A stretch of DNA of 64,000 nt from Spirillospora albida (GTDB lineage: Bacteria; Actinomycetota; Actinomycetes; Streptosporangiales; Streptosporangiaceae): NCBI RefSeq assembly GCF_000718255.1, contig NZ_JOFJ01000005.1, positions 372,001 to 436,000 on the forward strand, given 5' to 3'. A program made the translations under genes and the position numbers. Shown here piece after piece: positions 44,351-53,034 of the stretch (position 1 is its first letter; each line of letters begins with the position of its first letter). Under the pieces are notes generated by a model that was not told the origin of the DNA, made no database searches, and saw only the letters and a program-made list of their open reading frames with translations.

Positions 44351-46852
44351 ATGGCACGACGCGGATCGCAGTCCACTCCCCCGCCGCCCGACTTCGAAGA
44401 GAACATCGTCGACGTCGATGTCTCCGAAGAGATGCGCGGCAGTTTCCTCGAGTACGCCTACTCGGTCATCTACCAGCGGGCGCTCCCGGACGCGCGCGAC
44501 GGCATGAAGCCCGTCCAGCGCCGGATCCTGTACTCGATGAACGAGATGGGGCTGCGGCCCGACCGCGGCCACGTCAAGTGCGCCCGGGTCGTCGGCGAGG
44601 TGATGGGCAAGCTCCACCCGCACGGCGACAGCGCCATCTACGACGCCATGGTCCGCATGGCGCAGCCCTGGTCCATGCGGATGCCGCTCGTCGACGGGCA
44701 CGGCAACTTCGGGTCGCTCGGCGGCGACGATCTCCCCGCCGCCATGCGGTACACCGAGGCGCGCCTGTCCCGCGAGGCGATGCTCCTGGTGTCCTCCATC
44801 GACGAGGACACCGTCGACTTCCGGCCCAACTACGACGGCCAGGAGCAGGAGCCGGAGGTGCTGCCGGCCGCGTTCCCGAACCTGCTGGTGAACGGCGCGT
44901 CCGGGATCGCCGTCGGGATGGCGACCAACATGGCGCCGCACAACCTCGGCGAGGTCATCGCCGCGGCCCGGCACCTGATCGACCACCCGGACGCGTCGCT
45001 GGACGATCTGATGCGCTTCGTCCCCGGCCCCGACCTGCCCACCGGCGGCAAGATCGTCGGCCTGGAGGGCGTCCGCGACGCCTACGAGAAGGGCCGCGGC
45101 ACCTTCCGCACCCGCGCCACCACGACGATCGAGAACGTGACGCCCCGCCGCAAGGGCATCATCGTCAGCGAGCTCCCCTACTCCGTCGGCCCGGAGCGGG
45201 TCAAAGCCAAGATCAAGGAGCTGGTGAACGCCAAGAGGCTCCAGGGGATCGCCGACCTGAAGGACCTCACCGACCGCACCGTGGGCCTCCGCCTCGTCAT
45301 CGAGGTCAAGAACGGGTTCAACCCCGAGGCCGTCCTCCAGGACCTGTACCGCCTGACGCCGATGGAGGAGACCTTCGGCATCAACAACGTCGCGCTCGTC
45401 GACGGGCAGCCCCGCACGCTCGGGCTCCGCGACCTGCTCCAGGTCTACGTCGACCATCGCATCGACGTCGTCCGGCGCCGCTCCCTGCACCGCCGCAGGA
45501 AGCGCGAGGACCGCCTCCACCTCGTCGAGGGCCTCCTGGTCGCCCTCCTGAACATCGACGAGGTCATCCAGGTCATCCGGCAGAGCGACGACGCGTCCCA
45601 GGCCAAGCAGCGCCTCATGCAGATCTTCGAGCTGTCGGAGATCCAGGCGCAGTACATCCTCGACACGCCGCTGCGCCGCCTCACCCGCTACGACCGGATC
45701 GAGCTGGAGAAGGAGAAGGAGCAGCTCACCAAGGAGATCGCGAAGCTGACCGCGATCCTGGAGTCGGAGCGCAAGCTGCGCGGCGTCGTGTCCAAGGAGC
45801 TCGGCGAGGTGGCCAAGGAGTTCTCCACGCCGCGCCGCACGGTGCTGCTGGAGTCGTCCGGGCACACGATGGCGGCCACCGTCCCGCTGGAGGTCGCAAA
45901 CGACCCGTGCACGGTCCTGTTGTCCGCCACGGGCCTCCTGGCCCGCAGCAACGGCGCCGGACCGCTGCCCGACAGCGGCCCCCGCGCCGCCCACGACGTC
46001 CTCACCTCGGTGGTGCCGACCACGGCCCGGTCCCAGATCGGCGCCGTCACGACCCTGGGCCGCATGATCCGGATCGACGTCCTCGATCTGCCGACCCTGC
46101 CGCCCTCCGCGTCGCCCCCGTCGCTGGCGGGCGGCGCACCGGTCACCGAGTACGTCGACCTCGCGCCGGACGAGACGGTCGTCGGCATCGCCGCCCTGGA
46201 CGACGGCGGCGGCGGACTGGCCCTCGGCACCGAGCAGGGCGTGGTGAAACGGGTCGTCCCGGACTTCCCGGCGAACCGCGACGAGTTCGAGGTCATCGGC
46301 CTCAAGGAGGGCGACCGCGTCGTCGGCGCCGTCCAGCTGCCGTCCGACGCCCACCACCTCGTCTTCATCACCAGCGACGCCCAGCTGCTGCACTACGCCG
46401 CCGCGAACGTCCGCCCGCAGGGCCGCGCGGCGGGCGGCATGGCCGGCATCAAGCTCGCCGCGGGCGCCCGCGTGCTGTGGTTCGGCGCTCTCGACCCGTC
46501 CCGCGAGGCCCGCGTCATCACGGTCTCCGGCTCGTCGTCGGCGCTGCCCGGCACCCAGGCCGGCGCGATCAAGGTGGCCGACTTCGCCGACTTCCCGCCC
46601 AAGGGCCGCGCGACGGGCGGTGTCCGCTCGCACCGCTTCCTGAAGGGCGAGGACGTCCTTCTGCAGGCATGGGCGGCCCCGACCCCGCTGCGGGCGAGCG
46701 GCGCGAACGGCAAGCCGGTGACGCTCAACGCCGCCCTGGGCCGCCGCGACGGCTCCGGTGAGCCGCTGGACACCCGCATCGTCACGATCAGCGGCCCCCT
46801 CGGCGCCCCGCCGCTGGACGAGACGCCCGAGGAGACCGGAGCCGACGGCTGA
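44351..46852 (+). CDS. parC: DNA topoisomerase IV subunit A
   Basis: 833 residues. The breakage-reunion domain has the active-site Tyr134 in MRYTEARLS, preceded by KPVQRRILYSM, the HPHGDSAIYDAM quinolone-region helix and GNFGSLGGDDLPAAMRY. The C-terminal half is a beta-pinwheel without the GyrA box QRRGGKG, which marks ParC rather than GyrA. Coiled-coil text such as LEKEKEQLTKEIAKLTAI is the tower region. With ParE, encoded on the opposite strand about 3 kb downstream, it decatenates chromosomes. A strong hairpin follows the stop. Confidence 0.94.
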   Translation: MARRGSQSTPPPPDFEENIVDVDVSEEMRGSFLEYAYSVIYQRALPDARDGMKPVQRRILYSMNEMGLRPDRGHVKCARVVGEVMGKLHPHGDSAIYDAMVRMAQPWSMRMPLVDGHGNFGSLGGDDLPAAMRYTEARLSREAMLLVSSIDEDTVDFRPNYDGQEQEPEVLPAAFPNLLVNGASGIAVGMATNMAPHNLGEVIAAARHLIDHPDASLDDLMRFVPGPDLPTGGKIVGLEGVRDAYEKGRGTFRTRATTTIENVTPRRKGIIVSELPYSVGPERVKAKIKELVNAKRLQGIADLKDLTDRTVGLRLVIEVKNGFNPEAVLQDLYRLTPMEETFGINNVALVDGQPRTLGLRDLLQVYVDHRIDVVRRRSLHRRRKREDRLHLVEGLLVALLNIDEVIQVIRQSDDASQAKQRLMQIFELSEIQAQYILDTPLRRLTRYDRIELEKEKEQLTKEIAKLTAILESERKLRGVVSKELGEVAKEFSTPRRTVLLESSGHTMAATVPLEVANDPCTVLLSATGLLARSNGAGPLPDSGPRAAHDVLTSVVPTTARSQIGAVTTLGRMIRIDVLDLPTLPPSASPPSLAGGAPVTEYVDLAPDETVVGIAALDDGGGGLALGTEQGVVKRVVPDFPANRDEFEVIGLKEGDRVVGAVQLPSDAHHLVFITSDAQLLHYAAANVRPQGRAAGGMAGIKLAAGARVLWFGALDPSREARVITVSGSSSALPGTQAGAIKVADFADFPPKGRATGGVRSHRFLKGEDVLLQAWAAPTPLRASGANGKPVTLNAALGRRDGSGEPLDTRIVTISGPLGAPPLDETPEETGADG

Positions 46853-46858
46853 CCGCGG

Positions 46859-46884
46859 AGGCCCGGGACGCCGGTCCCGGGCCT
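46859..46884 (+). terminator. Terminator after parC
   Basis: AGGCCCGGGAC-GCCG-GTCCCGGGCCT, an 11-bp perfect stem seven bases after the parC stop. Confidence 0.85.
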
Positions 46885-46982
46885 GCGGATGTCGCGCGCC
46901 CCCGCTCGGCGGCCGGTGCGGCCGGCCGGGTGCGGAGGCGGTTCCGTGCGCCGGCGGCCTGCCGAGACCGCCGGCGCGAGGG

Positions 46983-47345
46983 TCACTGCTCGATGTCGTC
47001 CGGGCCCCAGAAGGCGTCCATGCGGACGATCAGGCCGTCCTCGTCGAACGTCATGACGTCGATGGCGCGCAGGAGCATGCCGGGCATCTCCACCGTGAAG
47101 GCCATCGCGGCGCGGTTGCCGTGGGAGCCGCGGATGGGCGCCTCCAGCCTGAGCTTCGCGCCGGACGCGATGGCGTTCGTGTAGAACTCGTCGATCGCCG
47201 CCCGGCCGTGGAGTTCGGGGGTGCCGACGGGGTCCTCGACGACGGCGTCGTCCGCGTAGAGGGCGGAGATGGCCGCGGCGTCACCGGCGTTGAAGTGGTC
47301 GATGTACGCCTGAAGCGCCTTCTTCATGTGCTCTGCGGAGGGCAT
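46983..47345 (-). CDS. Ketosteroid-isomerase-like protein (NTF2 fold)
   Basis: 120 residues. The catalytic set of Delta5-3-ketosteroid isomerase lines up: Tyr14 (QAYIDHFNAGD), Asp38 (VVEDPVGTPELHG) and Asp96 (AIDVMTFDEDG). HM…AY.. and GRAAIDEFYTN also match. This is closer than the average SnoaL/NTF2-like protein and suggests a real steroid or polyketide isomerase. The substrate is unknown and no sterol cluster is near. The ATG at 47345 has no obvious ribosome-binding site. Confidence 0.82.
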   Translation of the reverse strand: MPSAEHMKKALQAYIDHFNAGDAAAISALYADDAVVEDPVGTPELHGRAAIDEFYTNAIASGAKLRLEAPIRGSHGNRAAMAFTVEMPGMLLRAIDVMTFDEDGLIVRMDAFWGPDDIEQ

Positions 47346-47402
47346 GGGCGGATCCTAGCAAGCGCCCGCTTGGCTACCGGAAGGTAACCTGCCGCCGTCC
47401 CC

Positions 47403-47828
47403 TCAGGCGAGCGCCGCCGCGCGGGGCCGGCGCAGGAGCGGACCCCGGCCCGCGCCCGTCGCCGGTACCGCGCTGCGGCATGCCTGCAGACCGCGCTCCG
47501 CGCAGGCGGCGACGGCCTCCAGCAGGTCGGCCGCGGAGCCGTCCACCTCGTCGTAATGCCAGAAGCGGACGAGCCGCTCACCCTCCGGTCCCGGGTCGAA
47601 GCGCCCGGACGCGAAGCAGCCGGCGATCGCCATCCGGACGATGACGCGCTCGTCCTCCTCCAGGAGCAGCGCGTACGCCGCCGCGTCGATCAGGGCGATC
47701 GCGGCGCGGGCGTTGCGCCCGTCGTCGCGGGGATCGGCCCGGTTGATCCTCCACTGGGCGTAGGGACGGAGGTAGTCCGCGACCATCCGGTTCTTCGGGG
47801 CGGTGCGGAGCACGGGGATTTTCAGCAC
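47403..47828 (-). CDS. Unknown 141-residue protein
   Basis: A soluble, helix-rich protein with an N-terminal basic segment (MLKIPVLRTAPKNRMVADYL), a DDGRNARAAIALIDAAAYALLLEEDERV part and a WHYDEVDGSAADLLEAV part. It ends with an Arg/Ala tail that is probably disordered. No family was recognised. The ATG lies a few bases after 'GAGAGGACCGCC'. Its orientation follows the response regulator upstream of it, with about 115 bases between, so it may be an independent unit. Confidence 0.65.
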   Translation of the reverse strand: MLKIPVLRTAPKNRMVADYLRPYAQWRINRADPRDDGRNARAAIALIDAAAYALLLEEDERVIVRMAIAGCFASGRFDPGPEGERLVRFWHYDEVDGSAADLLEAVAACAERGLQACRSAVPATGAGRGPLLRRPRAAALA

Positions 47829-47943
47829 GGCGGTCCTCTCGGGTTACAAGGCCCTGTCCATGCTGGTCAGCCCGGCCTGGCGGCGCGGGGAGTTTGGCGT
47901 ACACCTTGCCGTGCTTTGCCCGATCAATGAGTTCCTGTGGGCA

Positions 47944-48600
47944 TCAGCCCGCCAGGCCGTGCCGGAACGCGTAGGTGACGGCCTGCGCGCGGTCCCGGAG
48001 CCCCGCCTTGGCGAACAGGTTGTTGATGTGCGTCTTGACCGTCGCCTCGCCGATGAACAGCTCGCCCGCGATCTCCGCGTTGGACCGGCCGCGGGCGATC
48101 AGCGCGAGCACCTCCGCCTCCCGCCGCGTCAGCCCGTCCGGCAGGCCGTCGTGCGCCCGGCGGGGCCGCTCCCCCGCCGCGACGGCCTCGACGAGACGCC
48201 GCTGCACGGCCGGATCGAGCTGCGCCGCACCGCCCCGGACCGCGTCGACGGCGCGGGCGATCTCATCGGCGCCCGCGTCCTTGGTGAGGTAGCCGCGAGC
48301 ACCCGCGCGCAGCGCCGCGAAGATCGACTCGTCGTCGGCGTAGGTGGTCAGGACGACGATCTCCACCTCCGGGCGTAGGGCCTTGATGCGCCGCGTGGCC
48401 TCCACACCGTCCGTCCGCGGCATCCGCAGATCCATCAGGACGACGTCGGGCCGGAGCTCCTCCACCAGCGCGACCGCCCGCTCACCGTTCTCGGCGGAGC
48501 CGGCGACCTCGATACCGGGCAGCAGGTTCAGCAGGAGGACGAGCCCCTCCCGCACCACCGTCTGGTCGTCGACGACCAGAATCCTCGTCATGTCGCTCAC
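47944..48600 (-). CDS. NarL-family response regulator
   Basis: About 218 residues. The receiver has VVDDQTVVREGL, phosphoacceptor Asp57 (VVLMDLRMPRTDG) and YLTKDA; the LuxR-type DNA-binding end reads LTRREAEVLALIARG, then IAGELFIGEATVKTHINNL. The GTG 48600 overlaps the histidine-kinase stop (GTGA); an internal ATG (48591) is possible. It forms a two-component system with the kinase. Confidence 0.93.
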   Translation of the reverse strand: MSDMTRILVVDDQTVVREGLVLLLNLLPGIEVAGSAENGERAVALVEELRPDVVLMDLRMPRTDGVEATRRIKALRPEVEIVVLTTYADDESIFAALRAGARGYLTKDAGADEIARAVDAVRGGAAQLDPAVQRRLVEAVAAGERPRRAHDGLPDGLTRREAEVLALIARGRSNAEIAGELFIGEATVKTHINNLFAKAGLRDRAQAVTYAFRHGLAG

Positions 48601-49748
48601 AGCGCCCCGTCCTGTACCGGAACCCGGAGCGACACACGGAAACCCTCGCCGTCCGGCCCGGTCTCCAGGGTCCCATCGAACAGCTCGGCTCGCTCCCTCA
48701 TGCCGACGAGGCCGTACCCGCCGCCTCCCAGGTTCACGACGGGCTCCGTCGCGCCGGTGTCGGTGACCTCCAGCTCGACGGTGTCGTCCAGGTAGCGCAG
48801 GACGACTCGGGCGCGGGCGCCGGGCGCGTGCTTGCGGACGTTCGTCAGCGCCTCCTGCGCGGTCCTCGCCACCGCCAGCCCGGCCTGCGGCGGCAGCTCC
48901 CGGGGAGTTCCCAGCACCTGGACCTCGCACGGGCGTCCCGTGCTCGCGCGGAACTCCTCCGCGAGTTCCGCGATGACCTCCTTCGGCTCCGGCAGCTCGC
49001 CCCGCAGGGCCGCGAGCGCGCGGCGCGTCTCGTCCAGCCCGGAGCGGGCCAGGCGGCGCGCCCGCTCGACCCGGTCGAGCGCCTGGACACGGTCGCCGTC
49101 CCTCGACAGCAGGAGCCGCGCCCCCTCCAGATGGACGATCTGCGCCGACAGCGAGTGCGCGAGGATGTCGTGGATCTCCCGCGCGATCCGGGACCGCTCC
49201 GCCAGCGCGGTGCTCGCGGCCTCGGCGCGCCGGGTCGCCTCCTGCGCGATCATCCCCTGCCGGGTGGCGAGCGCGCCGAGGGTGAGGCCCATGAACGCGG
49301 CCATCACCCCGAGGTCGGAGCCCCCGTCGCGGAACGCCGCGCCGATCAGGCCGATCGACACGACGGCGGCCGTGGCCACGGCGAGGCCCGCCGGGAGCGG
49401 CAGCCGCGTCACCAGCACCCACAGGCCCACCATGGACAGCCAGACTCCGCCGCCGTGCGGGGACACCCCGTACAGCGACAGCGACGTCCCCATGGCCGCC
49501 AGGAGCAGGACGGTGCCCGGCGCCCGCCACCGCCGCCCCTTCCAGTGCCCGATCCGGAGCCCCGTCGCCAGCAGCGCGAACGTCACGACGTTCAGCACCA
49601 CGACGGCGAGCCCGGCGCCGTGCGGGGCGGGTGCGGGCGAGGAGTGCAGCACACCGCGCACGTAGATCACGACCGCCCAGACCAGCAGGACGGCGAAGAC
49701 CCCGGCGCGGGCGTGCCGCTCGTCCACATGGCAGGAACCGACCCTCAC
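48597..49748 (-). CDS. NarL-family sensor histidine kinase
   Basis: About 383 residues. Five or six membrane segments (VFAVLLVWAVVIYVRGVL; LAVVVLNVVTFALLATGL; GLAVATAAVVSIGLIGAAF) precede the dimerisation helix AERSRIAREIHDILAHSLS with the phospho-His, then HATPase_c (EALTNVRKHAPG; GYGLVGMRERAEL). GTG 49748 was chosen because a nine-codon leaderless ORF (stop included) ends in GTGA exactly over it; GTG 49727 and longer frames are alternatives. Signal unknown. Confidence 0.9.
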   Translation of the reverse strand: MRVGSCHVDERHARAGVFAVLLVWAVVIYVRGVLHSSPAPAPHGAGLAVVVLNVVTFALLATGLRIGHWKGRRWRAPGTVLLLAAMGTSLSLYGVSPHGGGVWLSMVGLWVLVTRLPLPAGLAVATAAVVSIGLIGAAFRDGGSDLGVMAAFMGLTLGALATRQGMIAQEATRRAEAASTALAERSRIAREIHDILAHSLSAQIVHLEGARLLLSRDGDRVQALDRVERARRLARSGLDETRRALAALRGELPEPKEVIAELAEEFRASTGRPCEVQVLGTPRELPPQAGLAVARTAQEALTNVRKHAPGARARVVLRYLDDTVELEVTDTGATEPVVNLGGGGYGLVGMRERAELFDGTLETGPDGEGFRVSLRVPVQDGAL

Positions 49749-49771
49749 CGGACGGCGCTCATATCGCTCAT
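49745..49771 (-). CDS. Eight-residue upstream ORF overlapping the kinase start
   Basis: MSDMSAVR-stop, starting at an ATG six bases after a TAGCGT -10 (49778-49783), so it would be a leaderless peptide. Its stop overlaps the kinase GTG by four bases (GTGA). It would couple kinase translation to leader translation. No residue bias points to amino-acid sensing. Confidence 0.4.
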   Translation of the reverse strand: MSDMSAVR

Positions 49772-49880
49772 GCCGCGACGCTATGCGCCGAGGACCGCCG
49801 GCGGGATCAGAGCCCGGCTGGAGACCGGCTCTCCACCCCCGGGTGGAGGGCGGTCGCGGGCCGCCCGTCACCGGGGGTTC

Positions 49881-51971
49881 TCACGTGTCGATGCGCTCGA
49901 CGTCGAGTTCCGTCGCTCCCGCGGTGATGAACTTGCGCCGGGGGGCGACCTCGCTGCCCATCAGCAGGTCGAAGATGCCCGCCGCCTCCTCCGCGTCCTG
50001 GATGTGGATCCGCCGGAGCACCCGGTGGCGCGGGTCGAGGGTCGTCTCGGCCAGCTGGTCGGCGTCCATCTCGCCGAGGCCCTTGTAGCGCTGGATCGGC
50101 TCTTTCCAGTTCTGGCCCTTGCGCTCCAGCTCCACGAGCCGCCGGCGGAGTTCGGCGTCGGAGTAGGTGTAGATGTACTTGTCCTGCCCGCGCTTCGGCC
50201 TGACCAGCTCGATGCGGTGCAGGGGCGGGACGGCGGAGAAGATGCGCCCCGCCTCCAGCATCGGACGCATGTAGCGGTAGAAGAGCGTCAGCAGGAGGCA
50301 CCGGATGTGGGCGCCGTCGACGTCGGCGTCCGCGAGGATCACCACCCGGCCGTACCGGGCGGCGTCGACGTCGAAGGTGCGGCCCGAGCCGGCGCCGAGC
50401 ACCTGGATGATCGCCGCGCACTCGGCGTTCTTGAGCATGTCGGCGACGGACGCCTTCTGCACGTTCAGGATCTTGCCGCGGATCGGCAGCAGCGCCTGGA
50501 ACTCCGAGTCGCGGGCGAGCTTGGCGGTGCCGAGCGCGGAGTCGCCCTCGACGATGAACAGCTCGCTGCGGTCGTCGGCGGAGCGGCAGTCGACGAGCTT
50601 CGCCGGCAGCGCCGAGTTCTCCAGCGCGTTCTTGCGGCGCTGGTTGTCGCGCTGGGTGCGGGCGGCGATCCGCGTCTTGGCGGCGCCGGCGACCTTCTCC
50701 AGGACGGTGCGCAGCTGCTGCTTCTGCCCGCGCGACGGGTTCTCGAAGATCGCCTTGAGCTCGCGGGCGACGACCTGGGAGACGATCCGGGTCGCGGCGG
50801 ACGTGCCGAGGATCTCCTTGGTCTGGCCCTCGAACTGCGGCTCCGGCAGGCGCACCGTGACGACGGCCGTGAGGCCCTCGAGGACGTCCTCCTTGATGAC
50901 GTCCTCGTCGCCGTTCCTGAGCAGTTTCGTGGCGCGCAGCTGCTCGTTCAGGACGCGGAGCACCGCGCGGTCGAACCCGCGGACGTGCGTGCCGCCCTTC
51001 GGCGTCGCGATCACGTTCACGAAGGAGCGGGTGACGGTGTCGTAGCCGTTGCCCCAGCGCAGTGCGACATCGACCTCGAGGTCGCGCTCGACGTCGGTGG
51101 GGGTGAGGTGGCCCTGGTCGTCCAGGACCGGGACCGTCTCGGTGAAGTGGCCCCGCCCCCGCAGGCGCAGGACGTCGATCAGGGGGGCGTCCTTGGCGAG
51201 GTAGGTGCAGAACTCGCCGATGCCGCCGTCGAACCGGAACGTCTCCTCGACGACCTCGTCGCCGCGCTCGTCTCGGACGTCGATGGTGAGGCCGGGGATG
51301 AGGAACGCGGTCTGGCGCATGCGGTCCATGACGAGCGACCGCTCGACCGTGGCGTCCTTCAGGAAGATCTGGAAGTCCGGCCAGAAGCGCACGCGGGTGC
51401 CGGTGACCTTCTTCGCGACCTTGCGGATCTGGCGCAGCCCCGACTTCTTCCTGAACCGGGCGTTCGGGCGGCCCTCGTCCGCGAACTCGCCGGGGAGCCC
51501 GCGACGGAAGCTGATCGCGTGCGTGTGCCCCTCCCTGTCGACCTCCACGTCGAGGCGGGCCGACAGGGCGTTCACGACCGACGCTCCGACGCCGTGCAGG
51601 CCGCCGGACGCCGTGTAGGAGACGCCGCCGAACTTGCCGCCCGCGTGCAGCCGCGTCATGACCAGCTCGACCCCGGGCAGCCCGGTCTTGGGCTCCAGGT
51701 CGACGGGGATCCCGCGGCCGTTGTCGCCCACCTCGAACGACCCGTCGGGGTGCATGATCACGCTGATGTGCGTGCAGTGGCCGGCCAGGGCCTCGTCGAC
51801 GCAGTTGTCGACGATCTCCCAGAGGCAGTGCGCGAGGCCCCGGCTGTCGGTCGACCCGATGTACATGCCGGGTCGCTTCCGGACGGCCTCGAGCCCCTCC
51901 AGCACGGAGAGGTGCCGGGCGGAGTAGCCGTGCTGGTCGTCGGTGGTGGCTTCGGCGGTCGCGGCGGTCAA
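49881..51971 (-). CDS. parE: DNA topoisomerase IV subunit B
   Basis: About 696 residues. The GHKL ATPase has EIVDNCVDEA, DNGRGIPVD, and GLHGVGASVVNALS; the transducer follows, and the TOPRIM domain shows the EGDSALG and DADVDGAHIRCLLL motifs. The PLRGKxLNV-type motif reads LPIRGKILNVQKA, and QRYKGLGEMDADQL is near the end. ParE is the ATPase partner of ParC. A TTG at 51971 is proposed because GAGGAG lies about ten bases upstream and the family start is near; ATG codons further upstream are not excluded. Divergent from an ABC exporter. Confidence 0.93.
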   Translation of the reverse strand: MTAATAEATTDDQHGYSARHLSVLEGLEAVRKRPGMYIGSTDSRGLAHCLWEIVDNCVDEALAGHCTHISVIMHPDGSFEVGDNGRGIPVDLEPKTGLPGVELVMTRLHAGGKFGGVSYTASGGLHGVGASVVNALSARLDVEVDREGHTHAISFRRGLPGEFADEGRPNARFRKKSGLRQIRKVAKKVTGTRVRFWPDFQIFLKDATVERSLVMDRMRQTAFLIPGLTIDVRDERGDEVVEETFRFDGGIGEFCTYLAKDAPLIDVLRLRGRGHFTETVPVLDDQGHLTPTDVERDLEVDVALRWGNGYDTVTRSFVNVIATPKGGTHVRGFDRAVLRVLNEQLRATKLLRNGDEDVIKEDVLEGLTAVVTVRLPEPQFEGQTKEILGTSAATRIVSQVVARELKAIFENPSRGQKQQLRTVLEKVAGAAKTRIAARTQRDNQRRKNALENSALPAKLVDCRSADDRSELFIVEGDSALGTAKLARDSEFQALLPIRGKILNVQKASVADMLKNAECAAIIQVLGAGSGRTFDVDAARYGRVVILADADVDGAHIRCLLLTLFYRYMRPMLEAGRIFSAVPPLHRIELVRPKRGQDKYIYTYSDAELRRRLVELERKGQNWKEPIQRYKGLGEMDADQLAETTLDPRHRVLRRIHIQDAEEAAGIFDLLMGSEVAPRRKFITAGATELDVERIDT

Positions 51972-52131
51972 GGTGCGTGCGCTCCTCGGGGGTAGGACAT
52001 TCGGCAGAAGGGTACCCCCGGCCGCCGACATTCCACCGCAGGGCTCGCCGCCCCGGCCCCCGGGGTGGAGCCCGCGGAGTCCATCCGCCGGTGGGTGCGG
52101 AAGGCGGTGCCGCCTCCCTATCGTTCCGATC

Positions 52132-53034
52132 ATGGCACAGGCGATCCAGGTCAAGGACCTGCGCAAGCGGTACGGCGACGTCCGAGCGGTCGACGGCGTC
52201 ACCTTCGACGTCGAGGAGGGGGAGTTCTTCGGGATCCTCGGGCCGAACGGCGCCGGCAAGACGACCACCCTGGAGATCATCGAGGGGCTGCGACGGCCCG
52301 ACGGGGGCGGGGTGTCGGTGCTCGGCATGGCCCCCTGGCCGCGCAACGACCGGCTCCTGCCCCGGATCGGGGTGCAGCTGCAGGCGTCGTCGTTCTTCGA
52401 GCGGCTCACGGCGCGCGAGCAGCTGCGGACGTTCGGCTCCCTCTACGGCGTCCCGGCCGGCAAGGCGGACGCGATGCTGGGGACGGTGGGGCTGGGCGAC
52501 AAGGCCGACGTGCGCGTCGAGAAGCTGTCGGGCGGCCAGGCTCAGCGGCTGTCGATCGCGTGCGCGCTCGTCCACGACCCGGAGGTCGTGTTCCTGGACG
52601 AGCCCACGGCCGCCCTGGACCCGCAGGCACGCCGCAACCTCTGGGACATCCTGCGGGGCATCAACACCGAGGGCCGCACGATCGTCCTCACCACGCACTA
52701 CATGGACGAGGCGGAGGCGCTCTGCGACCGGGTCGCGATCATGGACGAGGGCAGGGTCCTGCGTCTGGGCGCTCCGGCCGTGCTGGTGCGCGGGCTGGAG
52801 GCGCCCGCCAGGATCAGCGTGCCGAGCGGGGTCCTCACGGCCGAGGAGGCCCGGCGCCTGCCCGGCGCGGACGAGGCCGGCGACGACGGCGTCTCCCTCA
52901 CGATCATCTCCAGGGACCCGTCGGCGGTGGTGGCCGCGATGGCCGCCGAGGACGCCCTGGACGGCGTCCAGATCCGCGGCGCGACCCTGGAGGACGTCTT
53001 CCTGGACCTCACCGGAAGGGAGTTCCGCGCATGA
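52132..53034 (+). CDS. ABC-2 type exporter, ATP-binding protein
   Basis: 300 residues. Walker A is GPNGAGKTT, the signature LSGGQAQRLSIACAL, Walker B VVFLDEPTAALD, and the switch His lies in VLTTHYMDEAE. It has the C-terminal helical extension of drug or polysaccharide exporters of the DrrA/CcmA type. Its stop and the permease start overlap (ATGA), so the subunits are co-translated. The cargo is unknown. Confidence 0.92.
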   Translation: MAQAIQVKDLRKRYGDVRAVDGVTFDVEEGEFFGILGPNGAGKTTTLEIIEGLRRPDGGGVSVLGMAPWPRNDRLLPRIGVQLQASSFFERLTAREQLRTFGSLYGVPAGKADAMLGTVGLGDKADVRVEKLSGGQAQRLSIACALVHDPEVVFLDEPTAALDPQARRNLWDILRGINTEGRTIVLTTHYMDEAEALCDRVAIMDEGRVLRLGAPAVLVRGLEAPARISVPSGVLTAEEARRLPGADEAGDDGVSLTIISRDPSAVVAAMAAEDALDGVQIRGATLEDVFLDLTGREFRA

